Assembly (NCBI RefSeq): GCF_014395225.1
Contig: NZ_CP060723.1
Span: 124,001 to 188,000, forward strand
Direction of reading: 5' to 3'
Origin: Pedobacter roseus
GTDB taxonomy: Bacteria; Bacteroidota; Bacteroidia; Sphingobacteriales; Sphingobacteriaceae
DNA length: 64,000 nucleotides
Part shown: positions 24,025-32,562 of the stretch, piece after piece
Numbering within the stretch: position 1 is the stretch's first letter
Layout: each line of letters begins with the position of its first letter
Made by a program: the position numbers and the translations under genes
The notes under the pieces: generated by a model
Databases searched by the model: none
The model's input: the letters and a program-made list of their open reading frames with translations, nothing else
What the model was told of the DNA's origin: nothing

Positions 24025-25365
24025 TTAATTCTGGAAATCCTTAATGGCCTCACCAATATCAAGCACCTTTTGCTTGCCATCAATAACGGATGCAATCAGT
24101 GAGCTTGCAGCCGCACTTCTGTATCCACCGGCGCAGTGTACTGCTACGGGTTGCTCCAGCGGAATTTCGTTTACCCTTTCCCTTAAATTTCCCAGTGGAA
24201 TATTTATGCTGTTCTCAAAAATACTGTTTTCCATACGCTCTGTCTTGTTCCTCACATCCACAATGGTATATCCATTTTGGTTCTCTTTAAAATTTTGGAT
24301 ATCGATAATCTCATCCGGGACAGTTTCTACTGCGTTTATAAAACCGCCGGCAAGCTGCGTTTCATACCCGATGGATGCGGTCCTCGCGATAAGACTATGC
24401 AATGTAGCAAGATTTTCTGCCATAAGATAATAAGGCTCTTCAGGCTTCACAATGCTGCCCAGCCAGGTTTCAAATTTGTTTCCATCCATGATATTTACAG
24501 CGCCTTCTATATGTCCCTTCTTAAAAACATCTTCCCTTCGCGTATCGATAATTAGGGCATTTGGTTTTAAGTTTTCACCGGATTCCATGATCTGAACCGC
24601 ACTTACCGAATCTTCAAACGGTGCTGCGCCTTTCTTGTTCAAGGCCACATCAAAAGGGAAGTAAAATGGAATGAATGGCTGGTTTTCATTTAATGCGCTC
24701 ACAAAATCGGCCTCAGTCATTTCCTGCAGTGACCAGTTACTTCTTTTTTCAGCACCAATGGTACTGCTATTGGCCTCGCTCAACGCTTTTCCGCAGAGCG
24801 TACCTGCCCCGTGTGCCGGATACAGAATCACTTCATCTGAGAGTTTCATCAGTTTGTCCCTTAATGAATGGTACATTTGGGCGGCAAGGAAATTGCGTTC
24901 CGCCATTGAATCACCTCCGCTTTCCCTTAAATCCGGCCTTCCGCAGTCACCGATAAAAAGGGTATCTCCGGAAAATAGCGCTTTTTGTTTCCCATCGTGT
25001 TCGAGCAAAATACTGATACTATCCGGAGAGTGCCCCGGGGTGTTGATTGCCCTTAAGGTGATCTTTCCCAGGGTTATCGTCTGGTCTTCATCAAATGGGG
25101 AAAACAGGTAGGACGGCGTATTGAGTTTGCTGCAATATATTGTTGCGCCGGTCTTATGATGGATTTCAAGATGAGCACTCACAAAATCCGCATGCGGGTG
25201 CGTCTCGATAACACCAACTATTTTGGCCTGGTGTTTTTCGGCAAAATGGTAATATGCAGACGGATCCCTGGAGGGATCGATCAATATGATTTCATTCCGG
25301 CATTCGCTCAGTACCGCATAGCTGTAATGGGAGAGGTGCTTGTCTTCAAATTGTTCTATTTTCAT
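24025..25365 (-). CDS. MBL-fold persulfide dioxygenase fused to rhodanese domains (446 aa)
   Basis: The N-terminal metallo-beta-lactamase domain has ETHPHADFVSAH, NTPGHSPDS, FSGDTLFIGDCGRPDL and YPAHGAG, the ETHE1/PDO pattern for a mononuclear iron site. Two rhodanese-like domains follow. The first lacks a catalytic cysteine (YYLMAENLAT at that place); the second has AVHCAGGYRSAA. Such fusions oxidise glutathione persulfide-type sulfur to sulfite and can transfer sulfur to give thiosulfate. A Crp/Fnr-like palindrome lies about 91 bases upstream. It leads a run with cytochrome and DsrE genes. Confidence 0.88.
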   Translation of the reverse strand: MKIEQFEDKHLSHYSYAVLSECRNEIILIDPSRDPSAYYHFAEKHQAKIVGVIETHPHADFVSAHLEIHHKTGATIYCSKLNTPSYLFSPFDEDQTITLGKITLRAINTPGHSPDSISILLEHDGKQKALFSGDTLFIGDCGRPDLRESGGDSMAERNFLAAQMYHSLRDKLMKLSDEVILYPAHGAGTLCGKALSEANSSTIGAEKRSNWSLQEMTEADFVSALNENQPFIPFYFPFDVALNKKGAAPFEDSVSAVQIMESGENLKPNALIIDTRREDVFKKGHIEGAVNIMDGNKFETWLGSIVKPEEPYYLMAENLATLHSLIARTASIGYETQLAGGFINAVETVPDEIIDIQNFKENQNGYTIVDVRNKTERMENSIFENSINIPLGNLRERVNEIPLEQPVAVHCAGGYRSAAASSLIASVIDGKQKVLDIGEAIKDFQN

Positions 25366-25455
25366 GTGTTTTTATTTTTGATTAATGTGTTTAACGGTAT
25401 GATTCCTGCCTTTGCCAGGTTTACATCAAATTTACCCTTTAGCGGTTCTTCGCAC

Positions 25456-25471
25456 TGTAACTTTTGTCACA
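25456..25471. promoter_or_regulatory. Crp/Fnr-type operator before the MBL-rhodanese gene
   Basis: TGTAACTTTTGTCACA is a near-perfect GTGAC-N4-GTCAC palindrome (one base off in the left half), 91 bases before the ATG at 25365. Two better copies lie at 29477 and 30357, each before another gene of this sulfur block. Confidence 0.65.
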
Positions 25472-25487
25472 GCGCCCCAAAATCTTC

Positions 25488-25865
25488 TCAGCAGTTTCTG
25501 CCTGCACTTTCATCATATTTGATCGGAGAGAGGATATGGAGCAAAAGGGTCCTGGCATAGCGGTAGTTGAAGGTGAACAGTAGGATGACCGGAGAAATAG
25601 TGGTTGCGATGATTGCCCACTGCTCTTCTTCGCCAAAGATCATGAATGCCAGAATGCCCGCATTGACAAGTTCTGCGACAATGAAAACATAGCTCACATA
25701 CATCGCTCCGATAAAGAAGCCCGGCTCTATCTCATAGTTCAGGTTGCAGCAGGCAAATTTTTTATTCATCTGATCATATTTCCAATGGAACATGGAATGG
25801 GTATATAATTTTCCCTTTCGGCACCTGGGACATCTATGGTCTATTATAGCCCTTAGTTTGCTCAT
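25488..25865 (-). CDS. DUF983 membrane protein
   Basis: A 125-residue protein with an N-terminal zinc-ribbon-like motif CPRCRKGKLYTH, then MNKKFACCNLNYEIEPGFF and two membrane helices (GAMYVSYVFIVAELVNAG, WAIIATTISPVILLFTFNY). DUF983 proteins are widespread in Bacteroidota and have no assigned role. It lies 14 bases downstream of the YeeE/YedE half gene and probably ends that operon before the MBL-rhodanese promoter. Confidence 0.8.
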   Translation of the reverse strand: MSKLRAIIDHRCPRCRKGKLYTHSMFHWKYDQMNKKFACCNLNYEIEPGFFIGAMYVSYVFIVAELVNAGILAFMIFGEEEQWAIIATTISPVILLFTFNYRYARTLLLHILSPIKYDESAGRNC

Positions 25866-25879
25866 CAGATTCTATTTTA

Positions 25880-26293
25880 TTAATGAGGGAGCTTGCTTTT
25901 CATCGCTCCGTATAGATAGGTGCCCAGGAGCGCACCAAGGATGACCACCGCCATACCGGCATATCCGCTCCCAAGGTTGACGAACATGGGGCCGGGACAG
26001 GCGCCGGTGAGTGCCCAGCCCAGGCCGAAAATGGTGCCGCCTAGTAGGTATTTTATATAGGCCTTGTCCTTATCGTGGAAGACAATCGGATTTCCGGCCA
26101 GATCCTTGGCTTTGAATTTTTTGATCAGCCATACTGCAATTACGCCAAGTACAACGGCCGTACCAATAATTCCATACATATGGTAAGACTGGAAACGGAA
26201 CATTTCCTGGATCCTGTACCAGGAAACAGCCTCAGACTTGGTCATGATGATTCCGAAAAGTGTTCCTGCAAGAATATATTTTATGAATTTCAT
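25880..26293 (-). CDS. YeeE/YedE family half-transporter (DUF6691), thiosulfate uptake
   Basis: Start set at ATG 26293 (MKFIKYILAG), giving 137 residues; the open frame upstream overlaps the preceding gene. It has about four helices, and the motif LTGACPGPMFVNLGSG carries the conserved cysteine of YeeE/YedE carriers. It pairs with the adjacent half gene (26305-26862), so together they equal one full-length TsuA-like thiosulfate transporter. The start codon is 12 bases behind the stop of its partner. Confidence 0.82.
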   Translation of the reverse strand: MKFIKYILAGTLFGIIMTKSEAVSWYRIQEMFRFQSYHMYGIIGTAVVLGVIAVWLIKKFKAKDLAGNPIVFHDKDKAYIKYLLGGTIFGLGWALTGACPGPMFVNLGSGYAGMAVVILGALLGTYLYGAMKSKLPH

Positions 26294-26304
26294 TTTTTTT
26301 AGAT

Positions 26305-26862
26305 TTAAAAGATAAAAGGCATGATGAGGAAAGTCATGATCAGGCCACCAACAAAGAAACCGATTACGGCTACTAGTGATGGTACTTGCAGATTCGAAAG
26401 CCCGGATATGGCGTGACCAGAAGTACAACCGCCTGCATAACGAGATCCAAAACCGACTAATAAACCACCGATGAGTAAAATAGCCAGCGTTTTTAAATCT
26501 TTCATTGCTTCCAGTGAAAACAGGCCGGTTGGATTTAACCCACCATCGAACTTAATGCCCAATTGATTTAAATCGGAGATTGTGGCGGATGATAATTTTA
26601 CGGGAGATGGACTGCTAAGGTAATTTGTAGCAACAAATCCACCTATTACCGAGCCGATAAGGAACATGAGGTTCCAGGTCTGGTCTTTCCATTTAAAATC
26701 AAAAAATTTTACTTTCCTGCCTGCTCCGGCTATGCTGCACATCGTTCGCAGGTTTGATGAAAAGCCAAAGGACTTTCCGAAAAAAAGTAGGATGAGCATA
26801 ATGAGTACGATCATGCTGCCCGAGAAATACCAAGGCCAGGGTTGTTTAATAAAATCAATCAT
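26305..26862 (-). CDS. YeeE/YedE family half-transporter, N-terminal half
   Basis: A 185-residue membrane protein with SRYAGGCTSGHAISGLSNL, the conserved cysteine motif of YeeE/YedE sulfur carriers. Residue 37-42 MCSIAG gives another cysteine. In TsuA, cysteines of this kind guide thiosulfate through the membrane. It probably forms a complex with the product of 25880-26293. In the sulfur block it would bring thiosulfate into the cell for the cytosolic sulfurtransferases. Confidence 0.83.
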   Translation of the reverse strand: MIDFIKQPWPWYFSGSMIVLIMLILLFFGKSFGFSSNLRTMCSIAGAGRKVKFFDFKWKDQTWNLMFLIGSVIGGFVATNYLSSPSPVKLSSATISDLNQLGIKFDGGLNPTGLFSLEAMKDLKTLAILLIGGLLVGFGSRYAGGCTSGHAISGLSNLQVPSLVAVIGFFVGGLIMTFLIMPFIF

Positions 26863-26904
26863 GTTTTTTTAAATGAAATGTTAATATGGGTGTTTTTGTT
26901 GTTG

Positions 26905-27025
26905 TTAAAAGGTAATGCCTGTGGCGGTTTGAGCAAGTAAGTGCTGAATCATTTTAGCAAACTGCCATCCCGAAGAAATCCGGCCGGCAGCGTTGAATAG
27001 ATCAATATTTCTTGAATATATTTCT
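26905..27025 (-). other. Open frame directly behind the rhodanese gene, possible relic
   Basis: Past the rhodanese stop, a frame shifted relative to that gene continues as IDLFNAAGRISSGWQFAKMI and HLLAQTATGITF-stop (stop at 26905-26907). It looks like protein sequence, is open into the rhodanese gene and lacks a start. It may be the lost C-terminus of a longer ancestor or chance. Confidence 0.25.
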
Positions 27026-27364
27026 TCATTTTGGCCAGGTACCGATACCTCCAACCAGGTTGAATGCTTCCACCCCAAGTTTTCTCATCTCCGATACCGC
27101 TGAGGAGGAACGCTTTCCACTTCTGCAATAGAGGAAATACCGCTTGGCCTTATCCAGCTTTGCAAGTTCTAAAGAAAAGGCAGAACCCAGGAAATCGATA
27201 TATATGGCTGAAGGAAGCGCGCCTGGGGCATATTCAGGCTTTGTCCTTACATCTAAGAGGACTGCGTCACTGCTTTTTGTAAATTCGTTTTTGAAGTGGT
27301 AGCCATCGAGGTTGTACGCACCTTTTGAAAAAAAACTGCTGATCATTTGAAGTAGTTTATTCAT
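27026..27364 (-). CDS. Single-domain rhodanese sulfurtransferase
   Basis: A 112-residue protein with one rhodanese domain: VLLDVRTKPEYAPGALPSAI at the start and YFLYCRSGKRSSSAV with the catalytic cysteine in a CRSGKR loop, which is the type found in small sulfurtransferases. It transfers sulfane sulfur from thiosulfate or persulfide to thiol acceptors. No signal peptide is seen, so it is cytosolic. It follows the methyltransferase gene by 16 bases. Confidence 0.88.
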   Translation of the reverse strand: MNKLLQMISSFFSKGAYNLDGYHFKNEFTKSSDAVLLDVRTKPEYAPGALPSAIYIDFLGSAFSLELAKLDKAKRYFLYCRSGKRSSSAVSEMRKLGVEAFNLVGGIGTWPK

Positions 27365-27380
27365 TGTATTTATTCGTTTC

Positions 27381-28001
27381 TTATTGCTCTGTATTTTTTT
27401 TAAAGCTGCAGAACAGAAAATCCTGCGTGCTTTGCATTGGGGTAGTGTGCTCTTGCGGCCTGCACTCTATTTCGGTAAACCCTTCTCTAAATATCTCGCG
27501 CAGCGTTCTTTCACTGTATCTTGAAACGGGCAGGCCACTGCATTTTTCTGGTCCGGTGAGCGAAAAAGTCGCCATGACCAAGTATTCTCCGGTAAACTGA
27601 CCTGCCGTGTTTGCATAACTATGGATTTCCTCTGATGAATGAAGGAAATGAAAAGTGGCCCGGTCATGCCAGACTGCATAACTTCTTTGCGGCACAAAAT
27701 CCCTGATGTCTGTCTCGATCCAGTGTATCCTGCCAGACAGTTCTCCAAGCCTTGCCTTTGCCTTTTCCAATGCCCGGGAAGATATATCCACTACGGTAAT
27801 ATCGCTGTAGCCTTCCTGAAGCAAAAAATCCACAAGCAGACTGTCTCCCCCGCCAATATCGATTATCGGAGCAGATTTATCCAGATTGAACCCCGTTATC
27901 ATCTCCATTGAAACTGTGGGGTAGACCTGCGTCCAGCTGACCTGGTCAGGACTTTTTTCTAAATACACCTTTTCCCAGTGCGATTTTTTCTCATTTTTCA
28001 T
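27381..28001 (-). CDS. Class I SAM-dependent methyltransferase
   Basis: A 206-residue protein with the SAM-binding motif PIIDIGGGDSLLVDFLLQEG, motif II VVDISSRALEKAKARL, and WIETDIRDF. The acceptor is not shown by the sequence. Placed between persulfide dioxygenase and rhodanese genes (7 and 16 bases), it may methylate a thiol or sulfide as a detoxification route, as thiol methyltransferases do; this is inference. The start at 28001 gives the usual short N-terminal HWEKVY helix. Confidence 0.82.
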   Translation of the reverse strand: MKNEKKSHWEKVYLEKSPDQVSWTQVYPTVSMEMITGFNLDKSAPIIDIGGGDSLLVDFLLQEGYSDITVVDISSRALEKAKARLGELSGRIHWIETDIRDFVPQRSYAVWHDRATFHFLHSSEEIHSYANTAGQFTGEYLVMATFSLTGPEKCSGLPVSRYSERTLREIFREGFTEIECRPQEHTTPMQSTQDFLFCSFKKNTEQ

Positions 28002-28008
28002 ATCCCTT

Positions 28009-29427
28009 TTATATTAAGGTACTTGGACATACAAATGCTGTAGTCGGAATACATCCGTTTTCCTGTATGGCCTTAAAACCACCAGCCACATCGATGAGGT
28101 TGTGGTACCCGCGTGAGCGCATGATGGAATTGAAAATAACAGAACGGTAACCACCTGCGCAGTGAACAAAGTAGGTCTTGGTTTTATCGACGGTGCCGAG
28201 GTTTTCGTTGATATAATCCAGTGGAAGGTTGACAGCACCCTCGACATGCTCGCTTAAGTATTCCTTTGTTTTTCTGACGTCCAGAATATTTACCTCCGCT
28301 TTTTTGCCGATTTCGGCCAGCCGGGCTACACAAACCGATTTTATCTCGTCGGTTTCCTGACCAGCTTTTTTCCAGGCAACGACGCCGCCATCTAGGTAAC
28401 CTACTGCACCATCAAATCCTACTCTTGATAAACGGGTGAGCACTTCTTCAATTCTACCCTCATCTGTAATAAGTAAAATAGGATGTTTAATGTCCGGGAT
28501 TAAAGTTCCTACCCAGGGGGCGAAATTTCCATCGATGCCAATATTTACCGAGTTTGGGAGAAAGCCTTTTATAAAATCCTCTGGAGCTCTTGTGTCGAGA
28601 ATTACCGCTCCTGTTTCATTTGCAACCCGCTCAAAAGCATCGGGGTTAAGGGCTTGCATGCCTCGTTCTATCACTTTGTTAAAACTATCATATCCATGGA
28701 TGTTCATCATGACGTTTTCAGGAAAATATGCAGGAGGCGGTAAAAGACCATCAGTAACCTCTTTAATGAATTCGTCTTTGGACATGCCTGCCCTTAGCGC
28801 ATAATTGGTCTTCTTTTGATTTCCCAAAAGATCGGTGGTCTCTTTGCTCATATTTTTTCCGCATGCGCTACCCGCACCATGTGCAGGATAAACCATAATA
28901 TCATCGCTTAAAGGCATGATCTTATTGCGTAAAGAATCAAAGAGATAACCTGCTAGCATCTCACTTGTAAGCTCACTGACCGGTTTCTGTGCCAGATCGG
29001 GTCTTCCCACATCGCCTATAAAAAGCGTATCGCCGGAGAACAGTGCTATTTCCTTTCCTTGCTCATCGCTAACCAGGAAACAGGTGCTTTCCATGGTATG
29101 TCCTGGGGTGTGCAACACTTTAATCTTTGCCCCACCAAGTCGCAACACTTCTCCGTCTTTCGCACCGTAAAAATCAAAGTCGGGTTTTGCATTCGGCCCG
29201 TAAACGATTTCTGCGCCGCTTTCTTTAGCCAGATCAATGTGTCCGGATACAAAATCGGCATGGAAATGTGTTTCGAGCACGTATTTTATTTTTGCGTTGT
29301 TCTTCCGTGCACGTTCCATATACGGACTAACCTCTCGAAGCGGATCGATAATGGCCGCCTCTCCGTTGCTTTCTATATAATAGGCACCTTGTGCCAGACA
29401 TCCGGTGTAAATTTGTTCTATAATCAT
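28009..29427 (-). CDS. MBL-fold persulfide dioxygenase fused to two rhodanese domains (472 aa)
   Basis: The MBL domain (about 1-215) shows ETHFHADFVSGH, HTPGHTMESTC, FSGDTLFIGDVGRPDL and YPAHGAGSACGK, typical of ETHE1-like iron dioxygenases. Two rhodanese domains follow. The first (ILDTRAPEDFIKG) lacks the active cysteine; the second has YFVHCAGGYRSVIF, with Cys in the loop. It should oxidise low-molecular-weight persulfides. It heads the minus-strand operon through methyltransferase, rhodanese and YeeE/YedE, and a perfect Crp/Fnr-like operator is 50 bases before its ATG. Confidence 0.9.
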   Translation of the reverse strand: MIIEQIYTGCLAQGAYYIESNGEAAIIDPLREVSPYMERARKNNAKIKYVLETHFHADFVSGHIDLAKESGAEIVYGPNAKPDFDFYGAKDGEVLRLGGAKIKVLHTPGHTMESTCFLVSDEQGKEIALFSGDTLFIGDVGRPDLAQKPVSELTSEMLAGYLFDSLRNKIMPLSDDIMVYPAHGAGSACGKNMSKETTDLLGNQKKTNYALRAGMSKDEFIKEVTDGLLPPPAYFPENVMMNIHGYDSFNKVIERGMQALNPDAFERVANETGAVILDTRAPEDFIKGFLPNSVNIGIDGNFAPWVGTLIPDIKHPILLITDEGRIEEVLTRLSRVGFDGAVGYLDGGVVAWKKAGQETDEIKSVCVARLAEIGKKAEVNILDVRKTKEYLSEHVEGAVNLPLDYINENLGTVDKTKTYFVHCAGGYRSVIFNSIMRSRGYHNLIDVAGGFKAIQENGCIPTTAFVCPSTLI

Positions 29428-29476
29428 GATGATTAAATTAGTATGTCAAAATTAATCCTTAACGATATGGTCGTTG

Positions 29477-29490
29477 GTGACTTTTGTCAC
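29477..29490. promoter_or_regulatory. Crp/Fnr-type operator before the 472-residue MBL-rhodanese gene
   Basis: GTGACTTTTGTCAC is a perfect 5-bp inverted repeat with a 4-base centre, in the form of Crp/Fnr operators, 50 bases before the ATG at 29427. The surrounding 20 bases (29473-29492) are identical to those at 30353-30372. Confidence 0.75.
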
Positions 29491-29512
29491 ACAAGGAGTT
29501 TGTTTCTGAAGG

Positions 29513-30310
29513 TTACTTAAATATTACCTCTTTTAGAATGATGTAGCAACCCATAACCAGTACAAACCACCCGAAACCTTTCTTCAGTTTTCCTCCATCT
29601 ATTTTTTTGTTTATCATTCCACCTACCACGATACCGGCGATGGCAACGGTAGTAATTTTGGCGAGAAAGATCCAGTCGATATGGAAATGTCCAAGATCGC
29701 CGGTGAAACCGATGAGCGAATTAAGCGCTATGATGAAAAGTGAAGTACCTACGGCCTCTTTCATGGGTAAGCCCACTAAAATAACAAGTGTAGGAATAAG
29801 TAGAAAGCCACCACCAGCACCCAAAAAACCAGTAGCGAGGCCGATGGCAATGCCGTATAAAAACAGTTTACCGATGTGAAGTGGGGGTTTTTCTATTCGG
29901 GTGCTGCTTTCTGCTCTTGCACCTTTAATCATCGCTGTTGCAGCCGCTACCATCAAAACTGCAAAGAGTACCATCATGAGCATGTTTTCTGTTAACTCAA
30001 AATCGCCGATTTTTATTATTATCTTGGGTATAAGGGGGATAATGAATTTGCGGGTTAAGAATACAGTTGAGATGGATGCACTACCAAACAGCAAAGCTGT
30101 TTTAATATTCACCAGCCCACGCTTAAAATTCCCGACTGTACCTGCTAAACTTGTAGAGCCAACGATGAACAATGAATAAGAAGTAGCCAATAGCGGATTA
30201 ACCCCAAATAGGTAAACCAGTACCGGCATGGTGAGGATAGAACCGCCACCGCCGATCAATCCAAGCGAAATTCCAATTAAGGCAGATGCAACGTATGCAA
30301 TGATTTCCAT
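29513..30310 (-). CDS. TauE/SafE family sulfite/sulfoacetate-type exporter
   Basis: A 265-residue protein with about eight membrane helices. It contains the family motifs GGGGSILTMPVLVYLFG at the N-terminal repeat and GFLGAGGGFLLIPTLVILVG at the second. Proteins of this family export or import sulfur-containing anions. In this block, sulfite made by the persulfide dioxygenases is the natural cargo, which is inferred. It is transcribed from a promoter with a perfect Crp/Fnr-like site 46 bases before the ATG. Confidence 0.88.
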   Translation of the reverse strand: MEIIAYVASALIGISLGLIGGGGSILTMPVLVYLFGVNPLLATSYSLFIVGSTSLAGTVGNFKRGLVNIKTALLFGSASISTVFLTRKFIIPLIPKIIIKIGDFELTENMLMMVLFAVLMVAAATAMIKGARAESSTRIEKPPLHIGKLFLYGIAIGLATGFLGAGGGFLLIPTLVILVGLPMKEAVGTSLFIIALNSLIGFTGDLGHFHIDWIFLAKITTVAIAGIVVGGMINKKIDGGKLKKGFGWFVLVMGCYIILKEVIFK

Positions 30311-30356
30311 TTCTGTTATTTTTTAACAAAAATCGAGTTATCATCTACCAATGTTG

Positions 30357-30370
30357 GTGACTTTTGTCAC
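30357..30370. promoter_or_regulatory. Crp/Fnr-type operator before the TauE/SafE gene
   Basis: GTGACTTTTGTCAC, identical to the site at 29477-29490 with matching flanks. It lies between the end of the Crp/Fnr gene and the start of the exporter gene, 46 bases before the ATG. Confidence 0.75.
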
Positions 30371-30434
30371 ACTCATTATATTTTCAAGAAGTGATGCCTT
30401 TCGCAGTAAAAATAACTTTATTCTTTTTATGGGC

Positions 30435-31076
30435 TTAGGCTAAATATTCGATGTAATTACGGTACATCTTAATTTCTCCTGCCTGCTCCATTTTCTTAAG
30501 CAGCCTTGAAATTACTTCCCGGGAGGTGTTCAAATCAGATGCAATTTCACTGTGGGTAAGGTGCAGTTCTTTTGTGTTTAAATCTCCAGCTTGCTTTTTC
30601 AGGTAAAAGGCCAGCCGCTCATCCATTGCCTTAAAGGCGATATTATCGATGACAAAGAGGAGTTCTTCAAAGCGCATACGGTATGTTTCAATGACAAAGT
30701 AATACCATGTTCTGTAATCCCGCATCAGCTTATCCATCAGGGCAATCGGAATCATGAGTACCTTGGTCTGTTCAATGGCCTTTGCCATTACCTGACTGGT
30801 TTCCTGTTTGGTTGCGCATATCATGGAAAGTGCACACGCATTTCCTGGCTGGAGATAATACATAAAGAATTCCTGTCCATCTTCTCCCTCCCTGTAGAGC
30901 TTTACCATGCCTTCTACGATAAGCACCGTGGAGCGCATATTCTGCCCAGTTTGCATGAGCATATCACCTCCCTGAAAATCCCTAAGCGTCGCATTCTCGA
31001 TAAGGATGGTCTTAAGGGCAGGTTCAAACTGGGGAAAAAGTCTTTCGATGTATTCCGCAATGGTCATATCTTTCAT
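30435..31076 (-). CDS. Crp/Fnr-family transcriptional regulator
   Basis: A 213-residue protein with a cyclic-nucleotide-binding-like beta roll (LRDFQGGDMLMQTGQNMRST, PGNACALSMICATK), a dimer helix, and a C-terminal winged HTH (HLTHSEIASDLNTSREVISRLL). No N-terminal Fe-S cysteines as in Fnr. The only two cysteines are Cys81 and Cys87, close together in the sensor domain, which could allow thiol or persulfide sensing; this is inference. The operators nearby and its position at the head of the block make it the likely local regulator. Confidence 0.9.
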   Translation of the reverse strand: MKDMTIAEYIERLFPQFEPALKTILIENATLRDFQGGDMLMQTGQNMRSTVLIVEGMVKLYREGEDGQEFFMYYLQPGNACALSMICATKQETSQVMAKAIEQTKVLMIPIALMDKLMRDYRTWYYFVIETYRMRFEELLFVIDNIAFKAMDERLAFYLKKQAGDLNTKELHLTHSEIASDLNTSREVISRLLKKMEQAGEIKMYRNYIEYLA

Positions 31077-31269
31077 TTTAGCTGTTTTGGATTTTAAAGA
31101 TAACTATACTGCAGGCCTGCGCCAAAATTCTTTAAAATATTGGAATACATTTTTTGGATATAGAATAAAGGGTATAATAAATTTACAAAGAAACTCTCTA
31201 TGGTTCCCTAATTAAAACATGCAGCGCGTTTTTTCCAAAGTAAACCTAACACTTCGTCCAGGGATAAAG

Positions 31270-31283
31270 CTGACAAAAATCAC
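31270..31283. promoter_or_regulatory. Weak Crp/Fnr-like site upstream of the Crp/Fnr gene
   Basis: CTGACAAAAATCAC agrees at 12 of 14 positions with the reverse complement of the perfect sites at 29477 and 30357. It lies 193 bases before the regulator ATG, far for a promoter operator but allowing autoregulation. Confidence 0.35.
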
Positions 31284-31522
31284 ATATTGTTTTTTATTTT
31301 TTATCCCTTGTTAATCTTTATGTTTTTTGATCGACCCGGAAAGAAATAGCCCGATCAGTGCGACTTTTTAAAGGTACCACCATAACTATGAATCGTAACA
31401 ATGAGGTCATAATTAGCTTCTGAGGCGTGGCTTACTAGTCTTTGGGCATTTAATTTTATATATTGAATTAAAGTGGCTCAAACGCTTGCTGGCTTAAGAC
31501 TTATTGTTATCCAAATAGGATC

Positions 31523-31554
31523 AGTGGGGATCTGCTTTTTAAAGGGTCCCCACT
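31523..31554 (+). repeat. Hairpin AGTGGGGA/TCCCCACT before the copper block
   Basis: A perfect 8-bp inverted repeat with a 16-base loop, 27 bases before the first frame of the copper block. It could be the terminator of a lost gene, or an operator or leader structure. The U-tract after it is short (TT), so I do not call it a terminator. Confidence 0.45.
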
Positions 31555-31581
31555 TTATGGACTACTTGGGGCAATTTCCTG

Positions 31582-32562
31582 ATGGCGGCTAATATATTTT
31601 TTTACGTTGCGGTTTTTCAGTTTCTGCCTATGTTCCCAACCCTGACCCATCTTATTGAATACCTATTTAGAATATATATTCCGCTTCCCGTTCAGACTTT
31701 CGGTTTCTTTGTGGCCCTGGCATTTATTTCTGGTTACCTGCTGTTTTCTGCTGAGCTTAAAAGAAAGGAGGCTGCAGGACATATAGCACCTGTTGAGATT
31801 ATTATACAGCCTAAGAAGGAGATTTTGTTATGGGAATGGATAACCAATGGATTTTTAGGTTTTCTTATCGGGTATAAACTGGTTTATGCTGCAGGGAACT
31901 ATGCTGCTTTTGCTGCTGAACCCGGACAAATCATCCTCTCTCCAAGGGGAAGCTTACCGGGAGGGTTGCTGCTTTGCGCAATTCTTCTTTTTACCATCTA
32001 CCTTAAAAAACGCAGGCTTTCTCTGTCGGACCATAGGCCGGTTCATATTTTAAGGCACCCTTACCAGATTATGCCTGAGCTGATCACCTGGGCTGCCCTG
32101 TTCCAGGCCATTATCAAGATCGACAGAAATTCACTGGCCAGCTTAGAGTTAAATCAACCGGTTAAGATTACCCTGCCGGATCTGCCAGGTAAAACGTTAT
32201 ATGGGAAAGTAGATTTTATTGAACCTACCCTTCAGCAAGGTGACAAAACGGTTAGCGCAAGGGTTTATCTGGACAATATGGAACATCAGCTGAAGGTAAA
32301 CAGTCTAATCAATGCCTCAATAGAGACGGGAAAATCCAAAGGGCTTTGGATACCGAGGTCTGCTCTGCAGGATCTTGGGCAGACAAAAATAATCTGGCTA
32401 AAAAAAGGCAGCTTATACTATGCACATAGTGTAAATATTGGGACTTTCAAAGGGAACGAAATACAGATAACAAGAGGCCTTTCCGCAACCGATACCCTGG
32501 CAGTAGATGCAGGGTATTTAACAGACAGTGAGAGTTTCATCAAAACAAAGGGTCATGAATAA
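31582..32562 (+). pseudogene. In-frame chimera: Lgt-like N-terminus joined to CusB-type adaptor C-terminus
   Basis: Residues 1 to about 172 resemble prolipoprotein diacylglyceryl transferase of Bacteroidota: [35 protein letters not shown], a membrane protein that ends near MPELITW. From about residue 175 the sequence is a CusB-like adaptor: [52 protein letters not shown]. Neither half can be complete. The join stays in frame, so one 326-residue protein could be made, but it lacks the Lgt active region and the N-terminal adaptor halves. It overlaps the next gene by 8 bases. The start may instead be ATG 31630. Confidence 0.65.

Larger units (their letters stand above)
31077..31581. other. Intergenic region between sulfur and copper blocks
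   Basis: No gene is seen. It holds a degenerate Crp/Fnr-like site (31270-31283) and a hairpin (31523-31554) close to the next gene. It is also a plausible breakpoint, because the next gene is a deletion chimera. Confidence 0.5.
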
